Shown: one piece after another, positions 1 to 7,471 of the stretch
How the letters are laid out: every line of letters starts with the position of its first letter
Numbering within the stretch: position 1 is the first letter of the stretch
From: Cellulomonas sp.
Lineage (GTDB): Bacteria > Actinomycetota > Actinomycetes > Actinomycetales > Cellulomonadaceae
Direction: 5' to 3'
DNA length: 64,000 bases
Assembly: GCF_015234515.1 (NCBI RefSeq)
Contig: NZ_JADGMY010000028.1
Coordinates: 186,001 to 250,000 of the forward strand
Program-made: the position numbers and the translations under genes
The notes under the pieces: generated by a model
What the model saw: only the letters and a program-made list of their open reading frames with translations
What the model was told of the DNA's origin: nothing
Database searches by the model: none

Positions 1-38
1 GAGCGGTTGGCCAGCGAGAGCCGGGCGAGGCGGGACAC
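1..38 (-). CDS. RND/MMPL-type transporter, N-terminus only (partial)
   Basis: Reading the minus strand from a GTG at 38 gives MSRLARLSLANRS, running off the left edge of the window. A good ribosome binding site (GGAGG) lies 7-8 bases upstream. This opening resembles the cytoplasmic N-terminus of actinobacterial RND/MMPL-type efflux permeases, where a similar short basic stretch precedes the first membrane helix. A TACTGT -10-like hexamer on the minus strand at 115-110 could be its promoter. Only 13 residues are visible, so the family call is an inference and could be wrong. Confidence 0.45.
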   Translation of the reverse strand, partial: MSRLARLSLANR

Positions 39-222
39 GGGTTCCTCCGAGGGGCAGGGCGGCGGTCGTGACGGGGCGGGACGGGTCCGCGTCGTCGCGG
101 CGTAGGGCGACAGTACGTGCGGGTCCGGGGCCGGGGCACCCGCCAACCCAACGGATGCCGGGTTCACGGGGGTTCCCGGCCCCGACGTGGGGCTTGTCAC
201 TCCCGCGGCCCGGGACGAGGGC

Positions 223-241
223 CAAGGTTAGGCTCACCTGA
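223..241 (+). promoter_or_regulatory. DtxR/IdeR/DmdR-type iron box overlapping -10 and start codon
   Basis: The 19-mer CAAGGTTAGGCTCACCTGA matches the actinobacterial iron-box consensus TTAGGTTAGGCTCACCTAA at 16 of 19 positions. It contains a -10-like hexamer TAGGCT (229-234) and ends on the A of the ATG at 241. A DtxR-family repressor with bound Fe(II) would cover both the promoter core and the start site. The position implies strong iron repression of the siderophore-interacting protein. Confidence 0.75.
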
Positions 242-1125
242 TGAGCATCACCGGCCGGACCGCCCTGCCCCTCGTGGCCCCGCGACGCCCCGCACCGGTG
301 CTGGGTGAGGTGGTGCGGACGCAGCGCCTCACGCCGCACCTCACGCGCGTCGTCCTCGGCGGCCCGGGACTGCGACCGCTGGCCGACCCGGTCTGCGCCG
401 ACTCGTACGTCAAGCTCGGCCTCCTCCCCGACGGCGCGCTCGACGGCTGCCCGCTGACGGACGACGGCCGCGTCGACCTCGCGGCACTGCGCGCCGGTCT
501 CCCCGAGGGCGTCCAGGTGCGCCAGCGCGCGTACACGATCCGCGCGTGGGACCCGGCGACCCGCGAGATGACCCTCGACTTCGTCGTGCACGGCGACGAG
601 GGCCTCGCCGGGCCGTGGGCTGTGGCGGCGTCGCCCGGCGACCGCGTGCTGGTCCACGGGCCCGGCGGCGCGTGGGACCCGAGCCCGGACGTCGACGTGC
701 ACCTGCTCGTCGGTGATGCCAGCGCCGTTCCCGCGGTCGCGGTCGGTCTGGAGCGCCTGCCCCGTGACGCCGTCGGCGCCGCGTTCGTCGAGGTTCACGG
801 CCCCGACGACGAGATCGCGCTCGACGCACCCGCCGGCGTCACGGTCACCTGGCTGCACCACGGCGACGCACCCGCCGGGTCGACGCTCCCCGAGGCGGTC
901 CGCGCCTGGCCGTCCCCCGGGGGGCGCATCGGCGCGTTCGTCCACGGCGAGGCCGGTGCGGTCAAGGAGCTGCGGGCGCACCTGCGCACCCACGGGGTCG
1001 CGCGCGCCGACCTGTCCATCTCCGGGTACTGGCGCCTCGGCGCCGACGACGAGAGCTGGCGCGCGAGCAAGAGGGCCTGGAACGCGCAGATCGAGGCCGC
1101 GGAGGCGGCCGCGGGGCTGGACTGA
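241..1125 (+). CDS. Siderophore-interacting FAD-binding protein
   Basis: A 294-residue protein of the siderophore-interacting protein (SIP/ViuB-like) family: cytoplasmic flavoproteins that reduce ferric siderophores so that iron is released. The FAD-binding part covers roughly residues 18-140 and includes the flavin motif RAYT at 96-99. The C-terminal NAD(P)H-handling SIP domain ends in the typical GYWRLGADDESW stretch. Length fits the family (about 250-300). The ATG at 241 follows an iron box directly and has no Shine-Dalgarno sequence. With a TAGGCT -10 element six bases upstream, the mRNA is probably leaderless. It stands alone, divergent from the partial transporter at the left edge. Confidence 0.9.
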   Translation: MSITGRTALPLVAPRRPAPVLGEVVRTQRLTPHLTRVVLGGPGLRPLADPVCADSYVKLGLLPDGALDGCPLTDDGRVDLAALRAGLPEGVQVRQRAYTIRAWDPATREMTLDFVVHGDEGLAGPWAVAASPGDRVLVHGPGGAWDPSPDVDVHLLVGDASAVPAVAVGLERLPRDAVGAAFVEVHGPDDEIALDAPAGVTVTWLHHGDAPAGSTLPEAVRAWPSPGGRIGAFVHGEAGAVKELRAHLRTHGVARADLSISGYWRLGADDESWRASKRAWNAQIEAAEAAAGLD

Positions 1126-1214
1126 GAGAGTCACCGGGGAACGTCGAGAAGCTGGTCGCCCACCCGTCATCCAGGTACGGGCGCCACCCGGGCGCCCCGA
1201 GGACGGAGACCGCC

Positions 1215-1655
1215 ATGCCCCGCTACCTGCTGATCGTCGACTTCAGGTCCGGCCCGGACCCCACACCCATGGAGGAGTGGGACGAGGCGGACGTGCAGGC
1301 GCACCTCGACCACTACGCCCGGCTGAACGACGAGCTGCTGGCGAGCGGCGAGCTCGTCGGTGGCATCGCCCTCGAGGGCCCCGACGTCGCACGGGTGGTC
1401 CGATCCGACGGGCGATCGGGCACCACCGTGACCGAAGGCCCGTTCACCGAGTTCTCGGAGTGGCTCGCCGGGTTCCAGGTGGTCGACGTCGTCGACGAGG
1501 CACGCGCGGTCGAGATCGCTGCCCGCGTGTCCGCCGTCCCGGGCCGTGGTGGGGTGCCCTGCGAGCAGCCGGTGCAGGTCAGGCGGGTCGTCGACGGCGC
1601 GATCGCGGACGCGGCCACGATGCGTGACTGGCTCGGCACGGCCGACGGGCGCTGA
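1215..1655 (+). CDS. YciI/DGPF-domain family protein
   Basis: A 146-residue protein that starts MPRYLLIVDF and carries the YciI-like ferredoxin-fold pattern, including the EGPFTEFSEWLAGF segment around residues 75-90 typical of DGPF/PhnB-neighbour proteins. In other actinobacteria such proteins often sit beside ECF sigma factors. No sigma factor is adjacent here and the biochemical role is unknown. The ATG at 1215 has a purine-rich site (GAGGACGGAG) upstream. It lies 89 bases after the siderophore-interacting gene and is probably transcribed separately. Confidence 0.75.
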   Translation: MPRYLLIVDFRSGPDPTPMEEWDEADVQAHLDHYARLNDELLASGELVGGIALEGPDVARVVRSDGRSGTTVTEGPFTEFSEWLAGFQVVDVVDEARAVEIAARVSAVPGRGGVPCEQPVQVRRVVDGAIADAATMRDWLGTADGR

Positions 1656-1765
1656 ACCGGCCGCCCGGGCGGCGCACACCCCAACGGGTGAGTCCCGACG
1701 AAAACGGCACGAGGCTCCTCGCCCGCCCGCTAGCGTTCCGGTGCCCACGACGCGAGGGGGACCTG

Positions 1766-2158
1766 ATGCTGCGCTTCCTGCCGGTGATCGTCGAGATCGC
1801 CCTGCTGGTGTTCTGCCTGATCGACTGCATCCAGTCCGACTCGGACCGCGTACGCAACCTGTCGAAGGGCTGGTGGCTCGTCCTCATCGTCGTCCTGCCG
1901 CTGGTCGGCGGCATCGCGTGGCTCGTCGCAGGACGTCCGCAGACGCCGCGTACGCAGGTCGCGTGGCGCGCGACCGAGACGGCGGGCTTCCCCGAGTACG
2001 AGCGCCCGCGCCGCTACGGCGACGACGCTGATGCCGCCGAACGCCGCCGCGCCGAGGAGCGCCGCTCCGACGAGCTCCACGAGCAGATGCTCCGCGAGTG
2101 GGAGGCGCAGGTCCGGGCCCGCGAGCAGGCGACGGAGCGCGACCGCCCGGACGCCTGA
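1766..2158 (+). CDS. PLDc_N-type two-helix membrane protein
   Basis: A 130-residue protein with two N-terminal membrane helices (about residues 4-20 and 34-53) separated by the polar segment CIQSDSDRVRNLSKGWW. This is the arrangement of the phospholipase D N-terminal (PLDc_N) domain, often found alone in actinobacteria without any catalytic domain. The C-terminal half is highly charged, rich in Arg/Glu, and probably a cytoplasmic coiled coil. The start was chosen at the ATG at 1766 because GAGGGGG precedes it and the hydrophobic domain follows immediately; upstream in-frame codons lack such a site. Role unknown. Confidence 0.7.
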   Translation: MLRFLPVIVEIALLVFCLIDCIQSDSDRVRNLSKGWWLVLIVVLPLVGGIAWLVAGRPQTPRTQVAWRATETAGFPEYERPRRYGDDADAAERRRAEERRSDELHEQMLREWEAQVRAREQATERDRPDA

Positions 2159-2164
2159 CGTCGG

Positions 2165-2238
2165 TGCCCCCGCCGGGGTTCGAACCCGGACTGGACCGGG
2201 TTTAAGCCGGTTGCCTCTGCCGGTTGGGCTACGGGGGC
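2165..2238 (-). tRNA. tRNA with UAA anticodon and short variable loop
   Basis: The minus strand folds into a full cloverleaf: acceptor stem GCCCCCG/CGGGGGC, a 3-bp D stem, anticodon stem ACCGG/CCGGT with loop CTTAAAC, a five-base variable loop CCAGT, and a perfect T arm (CCGGG, TTCGAAC, CCCGG). The discriminator base is A and CCA is not encoded. By standard numbering the anticodon is UAA (2204-2202), which reads the leucine codon UUA. Genuine bacterial tRNA-Leu has a long variable arm, and this one does not. A tRNA is certain; the amino acid is not. Confidence 0.85.
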
Positions 2239-2266
2239 GCGCCGCCATCCTGCCAGCGCGCACGCA

Positions 2267-2356
2267 ACTGGATCGCACTCTCACGCCCACGGGGGTGACT
2301 GGATCGCACTCTCACGCCCACGGGGGGACTGGATTGCACTCTCGCGCCCCAGGGGG
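2267..2356. repeat. Three tandem ~30-bp repeats
   Basis: Three head-to-tail copies of about 30 bp, each beginning ACTGGATCGCACTCTC (the third has ATTGC), start at 2267, 2298 and 2328. The first two are almost identical; the third is diverged. Part of an inverted fourth copy lies at 2403-2420 (GTGAGAGGGCAATCCAGT). The repeats sit in the gap between the tRNA and ndh, in no credible reading frame. Confidence 0.85.
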
Positions 2357-2384
2357 AGGGCGGGGGGGGCGGGGGCGGGCGGGG
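2352..2384 (+). other. G-run tract with G-quadruplex potential
   Basis: Directly after the third repeat, the plus strand holds a run of G blocks (five, three, eight, five, three and four Gs) separated by single A or C bases. This satisfies the usual G3+N1-7 pattern for an intramolecular G-quadruplex. On the minus strand, which is the ndh coding direction, the same tract is C-rich. No function can be assigned. Confidence 0.6.
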
Positions 2385-2430
2385 TCCCGCCCGACCTTGC
2401 TCGTGAGAGGGCAATCCAGTCACGGCGTGC

Positions 2431-2467
2431 GACGGCCCCGCGACCCGGGTGGGGGCGCGGGGCCGTC
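2431..2467 (-). terminator. Stem-loop terminator after ndh
   Basis: A perfect 11-bp inverted repeat (GACGGCCCCGC / GCGGGGCCGTC) with a 15-base loop starts 11 bases downstream of the ndh stop codon. There is no U tract, which is usual in high-GC actinobacteria. Confidence 0.7.
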
Positions 2468-2477
2468 GGCGGGCGGG

Positions 2478-3998
2478 TCAGGCCTTGTGGGCGTCGCTCG
2501 TCGCGGCCGGGGAGTCCTTCTCGGCCTTCTGCGGCGGGAGCGTCGGGGCGGCGGTGGCACCGTCCGTCGGTGCCGTGGCCTGCGTCGTCTGCTCGACCTT
2601 GGGCTTGGGCGGCACCGACGCGGCGCGGAACTCGGCGCGCGGGTCGTGCAGGGAGCCGAGGGCGACGACCTCGCGGCGCAGCAGCACCGACCCGGTCCAC
2701 CCCGCGGCGATGCGCAGCTTGCGGTTGAAGGTCGGCATCGCGAACACGTGGTACGTCCGGTGCAGCACCCACGCGAGGAACCCGCGGACCTTGACGCGAC
2801 CGAACATCTGCGCCACGCCCTTGTACATGCCGAGCGACGCGACGGCACCGACGTTGCGGTGCTTGTAGATCGTCGGCTCCGCGGAGCGCAGGACGAGCGC
2901 GAGGTTGTCGCCGATGTGGTTGCCCTCGCGCAGCGCGTGCTGGGCGTTCGGCGGGCAGGTCGCGCCGGGGTTGTACAGGTCCGGCACGGCGGCGCAGTCG
3001 CCCGCGGCCCAGGCGTCGGCGACGACGGTGCCGTCCGCCGCGGTGACCTGCAGGTACTCGTTGCAGATGACGCGGCCCATCTTGTCCAGGGGCAGGTCCG
3101 AGTCCTGCAGGACCGGGTTGGCCTTGACCCCTGCCGTCCACACGACCGTCTCGGCGTCGAACTCCGTGCCGTCCGACAGGACGATGTGCCCGTCGACGCA
3201 CGAGCTCAGGAACGTGGACAGGTAGATCTCGATGTCCCGCTTGCGCAGCTGCTCGAGCGTGTAGCCGCCGAGCTCCTCGCTCACCTCGGGCAGGATGCGG
3301 CGGCTGCCCTCGACGAGGACGAACCGCATCTCGTCCGCCTCGATCTGCCCGTACTTGCGCACCGCGTACCGGGCCATGTCCTCGACCTCACCGAGCGCCT
3401 CGACACCGGCGAACCCGCCGCCGACGAAGACGAAGGTCAGCATCTTGCGGCGCAGCTCGGGGTCCCACGTGGACGCCGCGACGTCGATGCGGCCCAGCAC
3501 GTGGTTGCGCAACGCGATGGCCTCCTCGACGTTCTTGAAGCCGATGCCGACGTCGGCGAGGCCGGGGATCGGCAGCGTGCGCGCGACGGATCCCAGGCCG
3601 ACGACGAGGTGGTCGTACGTCACCCAGTACGCGTCGCCCTCGATGGGGGTGATCTGCACGCGGCGCTGCGCGTGCTCGATCTGCGTCACGTGGCCCTGCA
3701 GGACGTCGACGCCCTTGAGCGCGCGGCGGTGCGGCGCGACGACGTTGCGCGGGTCGATCGACCCGGCCGCGGCCTCGGGCAGGAACGGCGCGTAGGTCAT
3801 GTAGGGGCGCGGGTCGACGACGACGATCGCGGCGTCACGCCTGCCGAGCCGGCGGCGCAGCCGCCGTGCCGAGTACAGGCCGACGGTGCCGCCGCCGAGG
3901 ACGACGACGCGCGGCACCTTGCGCGGCTTGCCTGCCGGGGCGGGCATGAGCACGCCCGACGGGCGGGCAGCGTCGACGGGGGCGGACGACTGAGGCAT
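2478..3998 (-). CDS. ndh: Type II NADH dehydrogenase (NDH-2)
   Basis: A 506-residue non-proton-pumping NADH:quinone oxidoreductase that feeds electrons from NADH into the menaquinone pool at the inner face of the membrane. The FAD-binding motif VVVLGGGTVG is at residues 31-40, the NADH-binding motif VGGGFAGVE at 192-200, and the second FAD-contact segment AWAAGDCAAVPD lies around residue 330. The C-terminal amphipathic region is the expected membrane-binding part. The last ~50 residues are a Pro/Ala/Thr-rich tail outside the conserved domain. The ATG at 3998 has AGGAGG only one base away, too close to act normally. A TACCGT hexamer seven bases upstream suggests a leaderless start; an ATG at residue 18 is the alternative. 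Confidence 0.92.
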   Translation of the reverse strand: MPQSSAPVDAARPSGVLMPAPAGKPRKVPRVVVLGGGTVGLYSARRLRRRLGRRDAAIVVVDPRPYMTYAPFLPEAAAGSIDPRNVVAPHRRALKGVDVLQGHVTQIEHAQRRVQITPIEGDAYWVTYDHLVVGLGSVARTLPIPGLADVGIGFKNVEEAIALRNHVLGRIDVAASTWDPELRRKMLTFVFVGGGFAGVEALGEVEDMARYAVRKYGQIEADEMRFVLVEGSRRILPEVSEELGGYTLEQLRKRDIEIYLSTFLSSCVDGHIVLSDGTEFDAETVVWTAGVKANPVLQDSDLPLDKMGRVICNEYLQVTAADGTVVADAWAAGDCAAVPDLYNPGATCPPNAQHALREGNHIGDNLALVLRSAEPTIYKHRNVGAVASLGMYKGVAQMFGRVKVRGFLAWVLHRTYHVFAMPTFNRKLRIAAGWTGSVLLRREVVALGSLHDPRAEFRAASVPPKPKVEQTTQATAPTDGATAAPTLPPQKAEKDSPAATSDAHKA

Positions 3999-4092
3999 AC
4001 CTCCTACGGTAGACGCGGACACCCTCCGCGACCCCGTCGGGGAGCGGTGATACCGCGCACACCGGGCGCTCCGGAACCGTGAGGTGAAGCGC

Positions 4093-5523
4093 TCAGGAAC
4101 CGGCGGACGCGGCCTCGTCGTGGGTGGTCTCGCGCTCGGAGCCCTCCTGCTCGGTGGCCTCCTGCTCGACACGCACCGCCGTGATCCGTCGGCCCTCGAC
4201 CACCCGCACCCGCAGCCGCGTCACCGCCGGGGCGTCCGCGCCGTCGGGCGTCTCGACGTCGACGTCGACGACGTCGCCGGGCCGTGCCATGCGCCCCAGC
4301 CGCGCCAGGACGTAGCCCGCGACCGTCTCGTACGGCCCGTCGGCCAGCACGACGCCGGTGCGGTCCGCGAAGTCCTCGAGCGTGAGTCCGGCGTCGACGT
4401 CCGCGTCACCGACGGCCCGGACGGGGACGTGGTCGTACTCGTCGACGATGTCGCCGACCAGCTCCTCCAGCAGGTCCTCGAGCGTGACGATGCCGTCGGT
4501 CCCGCCGTACTCGTCGACGACGACGGCGATGTGCGCGCCCGTGCGTCGCATGGTCGACAGCGTCGGCAGCACCGCGTTGGTACCGGGCAGCTGCACGACC
4601 GGGCGCACCACGTCGCCGACGGTCGTCGCCGAGACCTCGATGATCGCCTCCACCACGCCCTCGCGGCCGTGGGTGTCCGGGTCGACGTCCGCCTCCCGGA
4701 CCGCGCGCGCGACGGGCGCCAGCAGGTCCCGCACGTGGACGAACCCCACGATGTCGTCGAAGTCCTCCCCCGTCACCGGGTACCGCGAGTAGGGCAGGGT
4801 GCCGACGAGCTGGGCGGCCCGCGCGATCGGCTCGCTCGCCGCCAGGAACGTGACGTCGGTGCGCGGGCGCATGACCTCGACGAGCGAGCGGTCGCCGGCG
4901 TCGAAGATGTCGTCGATGAGTCGGCGCTCGTCCTCCGGGAGGTCGGGGTGCGAGCGGACCAGGTCGCGCAGCTCCTCGTCGCTCATCTGGTCGCTCGTCG
5001 CGGCGGGGTCGAAGCCCAGCAGCCGCACGACGCCGTTGGTCGACTTCGACAGCAGCCACACGACCGGCGTCATGAGGGCGGCGAACCGGTCGAGGGGCGG
5101 GCCGACCCACAGCGACACGCGTGCCGCCTGCTGCATGGCGATGCGCTTGGGCACGAGCTCGCCCAGCACGAGCGACAGGTACGCGATGAGCAGCGTGAGG
5201 GTGACGAGCGCGACGCCCTCGGCGGCGCCCTGGGTCATGCCCAGCGAGACGAACACGGGCGCGAGCGCCGACGCGAGCGCCGATGCACCGAAGGCAGCCG
5301 AGAAGAACCCGGCGACGGTGACGCCGATCTGCACGGCCGCGAGGAAGCGGTTGGGGTTGCGCGCCACGGCGGCGACGCGCGCACCGCGCGGCCCCTGCTT
5401 CTCGAGCTGGCCGAGCTGCGACTCACGCAGCGAGACCAGTGCGAGCTCGGTGCCCGAGAACACGCCACCGACCAGGACGAAGAGCAGGACGAGGCCGATG
5501 TCGGCCCAGATGTCGACGGTCAC
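4093..5523 (-). CDS. CNC-family DUF21/CBS/CorC_HlyC membrane protein
   Basis: A 476-residue 'hemolysin' family protein, better described as a cyclin M/CorC-like divalent-cation transporter or regulator. It has an N-terminal DUF21 domain with about four membrane segments in the first 200 residues (FSGTELALVSLRESQL is characteristic), then a pair of CBS domains (about 225-345), then a CorC_HlyC domain (about 365-445). The C-terminal tail is Glu-rich. The GTG start at 5523 has GGAAGGA upstream. The family is linked to Mg2+/Co2+ homeostasis; substrate and direction here are unknown. Single gene, 94 bases upstream of ndh on the same strand. Confidence 0.85.
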   Translation of the reverse strand: MTVDIWADIGLVLLFVLVGGVFSGTELALVSLRESQLGQLEKQGPRGARVAAVARNPNRFLAAVQIGVTVAGFFSAAFGASALASALAPVFVSLGMTQGAAEGVALVTLTLLIAYLSLVLGELVPKRIAMQQAARVSLWVGPPLDRFAALMTPVVWLLSKSTNGVVRLLGFDPAATSDQMSDEELRDLVRSHPDLPEDERRLIDDIFDAGDRSLVEVMRPRTDVTFLAASEPIARAAQLVGTLPYSRYPVTGEDFDDIVGFVHVRDLLAPVARAVREADVDPDTHGREGVVEAIIEVSATTVGDVVRPVVQLPGTNAVLPTLSTMRRTGAHIAVVVDEYGGTDGIVTLEDLLEELVGDIVDEYDHVPVRAVGDADVDAGLTLEDFADRTGVVLADGPYETVAGYVLARLGRMARPGDVVDVDVETPDGADAPAVTRLRVRVVEGRRITAVRVEQEATEQEGSERETTHDEAASAGS

Positions 5524-5620
5524 GGGTCCTTCCAGGGTGGTCGAGCGAGGGCTCCCACCCTAGGCGCCGACCTCGTCCACCCGCCCACCGTCCGGGCCGC
5601 CCACCGCCAACGCGGGGGAA

Positions 5621-5662
5621 ACCGCTCGAGCGCGGGTGAAACGAGTAGCGCGCTCGAGCGGT
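5621..5662 (-). terminator. 14-bp stem-loop terminator
   Basis: A perfect 14-bp inverted repeat (ACCGCTCGAGCGCG / CGCGCTCGAGCGGT) with a 14-base loop, flanked by GGGGG and CCCCC that could lengthen the stem. It lies just after the stop codon of the HAAS-domain gene and before the CNC gene, so it probably ends the padR operon transcript. The loop holds one copy of the CGGGTGAAAC motif discussed in the findings. Confidence 0.75.
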
Positions 5663-5683
5663 GTCCCCCGCCCTCGGCGCTCG

Positions 5684-6931
5684 TCAGGGAGCGGCCGGTG
5701 CGGGTTCGGCGACGGACGGCGCGTCCGCTGGCGGTGTGCCGTCGGACGGGGGCGCTGTGCCGTCGGCCGGGGCCGGTGCGCCGTCGGGGGCCGGTGCGCC
5801 GTCGGACGGGGCCGGTGTCTCGGCGGCGGGGGCCGTGGCCGACGGGGTCGGTGCCGGCTTCGCGTCGTCCGCCGCCTTCTGCCAGGGCAGCACGGGAGCA
5901 GCCGCCGCGAACGGCCAGGTGGGGGCGCTCAGCCGCTCCCGCAGGTCCGTGTCGGTCAGGTCGAGCGGACCGCCGTCCGGGAACTCGCCGCGGCTGAGGC
6001 TGTGCAGCGGGAAGACGTTCCACCGCGTCTCCCGGTTGGGGCCGGGGACCCCCACGTGCAGGAGCGGCTCGTCGGCACCGTCGGGCCAGTACTCCTGCTG
6101 GAGCCAGGGGCTGCCGCCGTCGGGCTCGGTGGTCACGGGACGGCCGAGCTGGTCGAAGACCTGCGCCCCTTCGACGGGGTTGCCGTCGGCGTCGTAGACG
6201 AACAGGTTGAAGGCCCGCTCACCGTCGACGATCACGCCGTCCTCGGCCGACGTGTCGACCCACACCTGCGACATCGCCAGCTCGTTGCGGTGCGCTCCGG
6301 GCAGCGTCAGGACGAGGATCACGGCCGCGAGCGCGAGCACACGGCTGAGCACCTCCAGCACGCGGTCCCAGCGCGGCCCGGCGCGCCACTCGCCGCGCCC
6401 CCACTGCGCGCTCGCCACGATCGCCAGGATCATCAGGACCCAGCCGCCGGAGCTCGACGGCACCCAGAACGGGTACGGCTCGGCGCCGATCGTGTTGAGC
6501 ACCAGGTGCGCGAGCACCCAGCCGCGCAGCACCCACCACGCCGGACGCAGCGCGACGAGCAGGTCCTCGACGCCGGGGAACCAGCGGGTCCCGCGCAGGC
6601 GTGCGAGCGTGGTCCGGGCCGCGTCGCGGGTCGCGCGCCACGGCGCCAGCAACGCGGTGCGGAACGCGTTCTCGGCGCGCCCCTGCTGACCGGCCGGGGC
6701 CAGCCCCGCGGCAGAGCGCAGCTCGGCTGCGTACGCCTCGGGCGTGCCGAACTCGTCGACGAGCGAGCCGCGGTGGGCGCGTCCGTCGTCGGCCAGCGCG
6801 TCGGCCAGGTTGGCCTCGAGCCCGTCGGTGAGGTCGTCCACCTGCTCCTGCCCGAGGTCCGCGAGCGCCGCCCGCACCTGCGCGGCGTACGTCCGGACGT
6901 CCTGCGCGATCGTGTCGTCGACGATGCTCAT
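5684..6931 (-). CDS. HAAS/DUF1700-like membrane protein with extracytoplasmic C-terminus
   Basis: A 415-residue protein. The first ~90 residues form a helical cytoplasmic domain (AQDVRTYAAQVRAALADLG, DEFGTPEAYAAEL) typical of HAAS/DUF1700 proteins, which occur next to PadR regulators. About four hydrophobic segments follow (roughly 125-240). The C-terminal region looks exported and ends in a ~55-residue Pro/Ala/Asp low-complexity tail with APSDGAP-like repeats. Its ATG overlaps the padR stop codon (ATGA), implying translational coupling. By analogy with PadR-HAAS pairs, it may sense or relay an envelope signal to the regulator. This is inference from gene context. Confidence 0.7.
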   Translation of the reverse strand: MSIVDDTIAQDVRTYAAQVRAALADLGQEQVDDLTDGLEANLADALADDGRAHRGSLVDEFGTPEAYAAELRSAAGLAPAGQQGRAENAFRTALLAPWRATRDAARTTLARLRGTRWFPGVEDLLVALRPAWWVLRGWVLAHLVLNTIGAEPYPFWVPSSSGGWVLMILAIVASAQWGRGEWRAGPRWDRVLEVLSRVLALAAVILVLTLPGAHRNELAMSQVWVDTSAEDGVIVDGERAFNLFVYDADGNPVEGAQVFDQLGRPVTTEPDGGSPWLQQEYWPDGADEPLLHVGVPGPNRETRWNVFPLHSLSRGEFPDGGPLDLTDTDLRERLSAPTWPFAAAAPVLPWQKAADDAKPAPTPSATAPAAETPAPSDGAPAPDGAPAPADGTAPPSDGTPPADAPSVAEPAPAAP

Positions 6932-7257
6932 GCCCCACCCTCCGTCCCGAGCAGGCGCTGCATCGTGCCCGCGAACTCGAACCAGTCCTTGCGCTGCGCG
7001 CCGAGCATCGCTCGCCCCTGCGCGTTGATGCCGTAGTACTTGCGGTGCGGTCCCTCGTCGCTGGGCACGACGTACGACGTCAGCGCGCCAGACGAGTACA
7101 GCCGGCGCAGCGTGCCGTACACGGACGCGTCGCCGACCTCCTCGATGCCGGCGGCGCGCAGGCGTCGCACGACGTCGTAGCCGTAGCCGTCCTCGTCCGC
7201 GACGACGGACAGCACGGCCAGGTCCAGCACCCCCTTGAGCAGCTGCGTGGTGTCCAT
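6928..7257 (-). CDS. PadR-family transcriptional regulator
   Basis: A 109-residue winged-helix regulator: MDTTQLLKGVLDLAVLSVV opens helix 1, DGYGYDVVRRLRAAGI is the conserved PadR GYxI-like segment, and ASVYGTLRRLYSSGAL is the recognition helix leading into the wing (PHRKYYGI). The size is that of the short PadR subfamily-2 type. The ATG at 7257 has GGGAGG at good spacing. The stop overlaps the start of the HAAS gene by four bases. A perfect 14-bp palindrome covers its promoter, so autorepression is likely. Confidence 0.88.
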   Translation of the reverse strand: MDTTQLLKGVLDLAVLSVVADEDGYGYDVVRRLRAAGIEEVGDASVYGTLRRLYSSGALTSYVVPSDEGPHRKYYGINAQGRAMLGAQRKDWFEFAGTMQRLLGTEGGA

Positions 7258-7358
7258 GCGACCTCCCGCGTCGTCGTCGCCCGTCGCACCGCCGGTCCCG
7301 GGCTGAGTGGGACCGGCGGGCGCACGTGGCGCGGGGACCCCTCCAGGGCCCGCACGTC

Positions 7359-7390
7359 GCACAGTACTGTGCAGTCCGCACTACTGTCCA
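7359..7390 (-). promoter_or_regulatory. padR promoter with palindromic operator
   Basis: On the minus strand a -35 element TGGACA (7390-7385), an 18-base spacer and a -10 element TACTGT (7366-7361) make a good promoter. The perfect palindrome GCACAGTACTGTGC (7359-7372) lies exactly over the -10 element, where a bound PadR dimer would block RNA polymerase. A related half site (ACTACTGTCC) lies nearby at 7380-7389. Confidence 0.65.
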
Positions 7391-7471
7391 CGACACGCCA
7401 CAGCGCGTGTCCGGCAGCACCGGACCGGGGGGCCCGGGTCCGCAGCACCGGGCCCGACCGGGCCCGCGAGC

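Noticed and set aside
2031-4082. A 683-codon plus-strand frame across the tRNA, repeats and ndh
   Set aside because: It runs through a tRNA gene on the other strand and a repeat patch, and is antisense to ndh.
5614-5670. The CTCGAG-centred hairpin as a regulatory operator
   Set aside because: Its position just after a stop codon, the long stem and flanking G/C runs fit a terminator better, though the loop motif copy remains curious.
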